From Owenia fusiformis (taxonomy: Eukaryota; Annelida; Polychaeta; Sabellida; Oweniidae), in NCBI GenBank assembly GCA_903813345.2, contig CAIIXF020000001.1, positions 13,287,915 to 13,351,914 of the forward strand: DNA of 64,000 bases, in the 5' to 3' direction. Both the position numbers and the translations under genes were made by a program. Below the pieces are notes generated by a model that searched no databases, was not told the DNA's origin, and saw only the letters and a list, made by a program, of their open reading frames with translations. This document shows, piece after piece, positions 59,777 through 64,000 of this stretch (its first letter is position 1; each line of letters starts with the position of its first letter).

Positions 59777-61258
59777 CTAAAAGCCGGGGGCAAACGAATA
59801 GATTTTCTCCATGGGGAAGTTTACACTGTTTTTACTGAATAGCGCCAACGCACTGTCCATCTTCTTCAATTTATATTTCTCAGTGATATACTCGATGGAC
59901 TCGGTAACAGTAAACGTGTTGAGCTCAATGGTAGAACCTTCGGGAATCTCCGATGATAGGAATTGAATCAGCCTATTAGCAATTTTTGCAGTATCAGCAT
60001 AAAATGGTGCAACTCTGTAAACGTTCTTGATAAGATGTGCTATAAGGAACCCAACGATAATACCATCTTTAGTCGCAGATATGAGATAATTTTCAGAGCC
60101 AACAGCAAACTCAGTTAGGAAAGCTTTACGATCTTGGAGTCCGGTGATTTCCTCATCATACGCTACTATATCATCAATTGATGCAGCAACACCACGACGG
60201 ACAACTTCCACCGTTGAATCCACATCTAACGCCACATCTCTGTGTAACGAACCAAGAAATATTTCTGCATTGTAACCTTCGTGGACAAATCCATACTTCT
60301 TGTAAAAATCAACAGTATGGATTTCGGCGTGTAGCCATGCATTACGATCCCCAATGCAGGACTTGTAGGCACATACTAGTTTCTTCCCAATGCCCTTACC
60401 ACGGTGTTCTTTCTTCACAATGATTTTTCCTCCAAGTCCAATATCGGGACCTAAGATATTCCATGTAGCAAATCCTATAAGATTGAAAACTTAGGTATAA
60501 CTAGACATTTGAATTAGCTATTGCTACTAGTAATTTGTTCAGGCCCATTTATGAGATTATTTGGGGTCAATAAAATGTAAAATCTGAAAAATATATGAGC
60601 ATATGGTAGATAATAGATGTTAATGAAAAAATATATTGAATTTCAACTTTTGAAGGTCACAAAGGGTAAAAAGGTCAACTCTCAAAATGGAGATCGGGTC
60701 AATCCTGGGGAATTCGTTTTATAGGTTTTTAGGTCAATATTTGTTAAAACAAGTTGAAATTTGATGAACTCACCAACGGGGCTGCCTGTATTATCTTCGG
60801 CAACAATGACCCCATCTCCATAGACTCTCTTGAACAACTAAAAATGATAATAAGATTTGAATTTTCGTTGAAAATTAACAGACTTTGACAAATAATCTAA
60901 TAGGGACATCGCCAACCATTTTTGGAATAAGTAAGGTCACGTTACACTGAACCATGTATTTCCAATCTGAAATTATTTAACGTTAGGATTCGATGATAAT
61001 TTTATCAATTTACTGCCTATTCATAGCCTAGATGACAATTCATTACCGTTACCTTGTTGAAGGTGAATCTGAATGGAATAGTAATGACCTAATTACACAA
61101 AGCTCTGAGAACAATAGAACAGTCTACATAAGAGACTGAGTATTGTGCAAAATATTTACCTTGAGATCTTCAACATCATCTACCCATCCATTCTCTTGAT
61201 GCCAAGCAACAACCTCTTCAAAGTCCTCTTCCCGAGCTGGACGGATGGTTACATCCAT
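59777..61258 (-). CDS. GNAT-2B, two-domain GNAT-family N-acetyltransferase
   Basis: Exons 61258-61160, 60837-60774 and 60474-59777 give 286 aa. Exons 1 and 2 look identical to GNAT-2A. Exon 3 has six amino-acid changes (GLGGK for GLGAK, HTVDF for HAVDF, ATKDG for ATTDG, LIKN for LINN, YADT for YANT, KKMDS for KKMGS), one silent change, and a 3-nt insertion that makes the end FAPGF instead of FAPF. The acetyl-CoA loop RGKGIG is kept. Same fold and unknown substrate as GNAT-2A. Confidence 0.88.
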
Positions 61259-61595
61259 TCTTTATTTTTAGGTGATCGGTCTTATCGGTTTATTCTATTC
61301 CTGAATAAATCAGTAGTGGAGGAACTCATACAACGTGTTGCGTAATCGACCTTCTGTCTAAATGTAGTGTCAAGTGTTGATTAGAGAAAATGGGCCGAGC
61401 CATAAGTTTTAAAGGACCATATTACATTTTAAGAAAAATGTTTTCGTGTGGAATTTCGTTCTGGAAATCAGAAACTCGTTTAAAATTGTTATAGTTCAAA
61501 ATCTACACGAGAGAGTGAAGCGAACGAGTACATGTCAATATCACCGTGTATATTAAAATTGTATTCTGAAAATATCATAGGATGTTATTTTGTAC

Positions 61596-62072
61596 TTAAG
61601 GTATGAGTACCGTAATCCAACACCAAATTCGAAAATTCATAACAATACTTTGCACATATGGCGTTCGTGACCAACTATAAAACGCTTACCCCCCATAGTG
61701 TTATATATCAAAATGTACCTGTTCATATAGGGGTTCGATTGATCTACATCAAATTATAGGGAGTCAGGTTACTTTTTGAGATATCAGCGTCCATTTATTG
61801 TAACTCGTGTTTGCCACCACTTCCTCAATTCTTATATGACGGGCAAACGCGTAGTAAACATGCTCACGTCGGAACTATTTTTGACCTACATCGCTATTTT
61901 CGTAATTCAAATGAAAGTTAAACTCCTCCTCTTTATTTTGATACCAAATAGTGGCATACTAGGTACCCTAGAAGCCAACTATGGCGTTATTTAGAACAAT
62001 ACCACAGGTTTTTAAATGGACTATATAGGGGTCATACCTTTTGGCGGATGGATATGGAACCTCATACCTTAA
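61596..62072. mobile_element. TTAA MITE copy 2
   Basis: 477 bp including TTAA at both ends; inverted termini GGTATGAG / CTCATACC. No ORF of note. Almost identical to copy 3 (two differences found by eye). Confidence 0.85.
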
Positions 62073-62855
62073 TGTTTTATGGCATCACACTGATTTTTGT
62101 CTCTGCAACTTTTTTTGGTAGAAAATATCATTTTTAGTTCAAAAATGCATAAAAACGTCGGAACTGGCTGAATATGTGAAAAATTTATCCATTTAGGCTA
62201 GAAAGTGTTAATTTGCCCTACCCCAAATACGTCTAAATATGCTAGTCTAACTTTGCCACTGTGACGTCACAAATCTAACCTGACTATCTCTGAGTTTATT
62301 GAAGGAAATGATACGTCTGACAAACAGCTTTCATTCCCTATATGGCACACCTTCTACTAAGAGTTGCATCATTGACTAAATCTGAGACAAAGGCCCTGTG
62401 TCCCGAGGATTTTGACTGAAATCTGGCCATTTTCGCCCAAATCTAAATAAATTGCAGTTTCCCTCACACCTGTATTTTGAAATAAATATTGCTACAATGT
62501 AGCAATTTAAAGATCACACATGCTTACTGTTTCTGTCGACCTGACACGTGTATCTAGCCTGTAAAAATGAAAAATCGCTACATTGTAGCAATTTCACTGA
62601 GATATGGGCCCTGAAAATCATGTAATTTTAGCAAAAAATGAAGAAATAACCTGCAATTTTGACGGAATTTCAGAGGGCTTTCTTTCATGCATGACCCTTC
62701 ACGGGCCTCTTATGACCATTCTTATCCTCACAGAAGGGTTGAAAGTGATTTCAAATCATTGTTTGCCCTACGCAGAACGAAAAAATCGATTCTGTTCTCA
62801 AATTATGCTAGAATATTGGTCTCTGGCCAACTAGCAGACAATTTTAGGCCTCATA
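62073..62855. other. 783-bp spacer between TTAA MITE copies 2 and 3
   Basis: Absent from copy A. Contains GCTACAATGTAGCAATTT twice (about 62490, and reversed form at about 62577). The ORF at 62604-62834 has no recognised motif. Flanked on both sides by the same MITE. Confidence 0.55.
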
Positions 62856-63332
62856 TTAAGGTATGAGTACCGTAATCCAACACCAAATTCGAAAATTCAT
62901 AACAATACTTTGCACATATGGCGTTCGTGACCAACTATAAAACGCTTACCCCCCATAGTGTTATATATCAAAATGTACCTGTTCATATAGGGGTTCGATT
63001 GATCTACATCAAATTATAGGGAGTCAGGTTACTTTTTGAGATATCAGCGTCCATTTATTGTAACTCGCGTTTGCCACCACTTCCTCAATTCTTATATGAC
63101 GGGCAAACGCGTAGTAAACATGCTCACGTCGGAACTATTTTTGACCTACATCGCTATTTTCGTAATTCAAATGAAAGTTAAATTCCTCCTCTTTATTTTG
63201 ATACCAAATAGTGGCATACTAGGTACCCTAGAAGCCAACTATGGCGTTATTTAGAACAATACCACAGGTTTTTAAATGGACTATATAGGGGTCATACCTT
63301 TTGGCGGATGGATATGGAACCTCATACCTTAA
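62856..63332. mobile_element. TTAA MITE copy 3
   Basis: Same 477-bp element with TTAA on both ends. Its right flank TGTATAGATAT equals that of copy 1 in duplication copy A. Confidence 0.85.
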
Positions 63333-63343
63333 TGTATAGATAT

Positions 63344-64000
63344 GGAATTATTACGCCAAAAGTAGTGCGAAATGGCCTTTTCACGTGTTGGCATAAAGTT
63401 TTGATGACATTTAAAGACATAGTTCCTCTTTCACGTATATCATCTCATGGAAATGGGCATACCAGCGCAAAGATCTTTGTTCCGTGGTGAAGAAAAGCCA
63501 TCAAACATTGTCTGAAGAGCAGATTTATCTCCGTAATTCTACTTTTAACATGGCGACCTTGACCTTGAAAAAATATAGCCATTTGGGCGATAATAGGTGA
63601 TTCAAAAGTGAAAATGAGTGCTTTTTTCGTAGTTTTACTTTGACCAAGCCTAGAAAAAAAATCGAAGTGGTAAACCTACCCCCAATTTTTAATATTTTCG
63701 TTGTCTAGAAGTGTCCTAGATGATATCAAAGTTTAAGAAAATTTGTATGTCTAGAAATATTTTATAAATTAGTGCCAATATGGTGGGTTTGGGTGTTTTT
63801 TTGCTCTCATTTTTTACCCCATTTCTACGGTTGCCATGGCAACTATAAGGCTTTGGTAACCATGCCAACTTGATTTTTGAAGGACATCCACCTGATAGTA
63901 GTTGGGCCAAGTTTGATGGAAAATGGGCATGGTTTGATATGCTGGCAGTGAGGTTGATTGTGGCATGTAGTAAAACGGCAAAACAATGGTGGAGTCATAC
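63344..64000. other. Distal flank, no gene seen
   Basis: Outside the duplication. No splice-supported ORF, no strong inverted repeat. A short AACCTTGACC-like doubling (ACCTTGACCTTGA, about 63556) is the only local pattern. Confidence 0.4.

Larger units (their letters stand above)
54375..63343. repeat. Tandem segmental duplication, copy B
   Basis: Second copy of 44558-53919. It carries an extra block of spacer plus a second TTAA MITE (62073-63332) before the shared end TGTATAGATAT, and lacks the copy A insertions in GNAT-1 intron 1 and in the MITE. Confidence 0.9.

Overview
The window is eukaryotic, AT-rich nuclear DNA. Genes are split into many small exons with GT/AG borders, introns are crowded with palindromic transposon remnants (MITEs), and spacers are long. 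A TRPA channel, a neuropeptide-type GPCR, a GH31 glucosidase and two-domain GNAT acetyltransferases suggest a marine invertebrate animal, perhaps a hemichordate or other non-vertebrate deuterostome. The gene calls are firm; the taxon is only inferred. Exon borders were set by hand from splice consensus and phase matching, not from transcripts.

Layout: (1) 1-2505 (+), the last nine exons of a GH31 alpha-glucosidase. (2) 2997-5964 (-), a four-exon type I membrane protein with a mucin-like Ser/Thr-rich ectodomain; its family is unknown to me. (3) 7291-44729 (-), a complete 25-exon TRPA1-like channel. All 25 exons join in one frame of 1191 codons, with about 16 ankyrin repeats, a linker, six membrane segments and a C-terminal coiled coil. 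(4) 13383-18598 (+), a two-exon peptide-type rhodopsin-family GPCR nested antisense in the 15 kb TRPA intron 21. (5) 44558-53919 and 54375-63343, a recent tandem duplication. Each copy carries the 5' part of TRPA exon 1, a GNAT-1 gene and a GNAT-2 gene, all on the minus strand.

The GNAT-2 genes are intact (285 and 286 aa). Both GNAT-1 copies share a -1 frame discontinuity, and copy A also has a nonsense codon. The second block holds an orphan TRPA exon 1 that has lost its splice donor. The rest of the window is a dense mobile-element landscape: TA-flanked mariner-like MITEs, a mariner relict with transposase remains, TTAA-flanked (piggyBac-like) MITEs, a hAT-like MITE, tRNA-derived repeats, a 120 bp tandem array and a 375 bp inverted repeat around TRPA exon 2. 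Several repeats end within about 20 bp of a splice site.

The genes do not form an obvious pathway. What links them is architecture: antisense nesting, tandem duplication of GNAT genes beside a sensory channel, and transposons shaping intron ends. The TRPA protein appears to lack the pore aspartate and the most reactive electrophile-sensing cysteine of vertebrate TRPA1, so its gating and permeability may differ.
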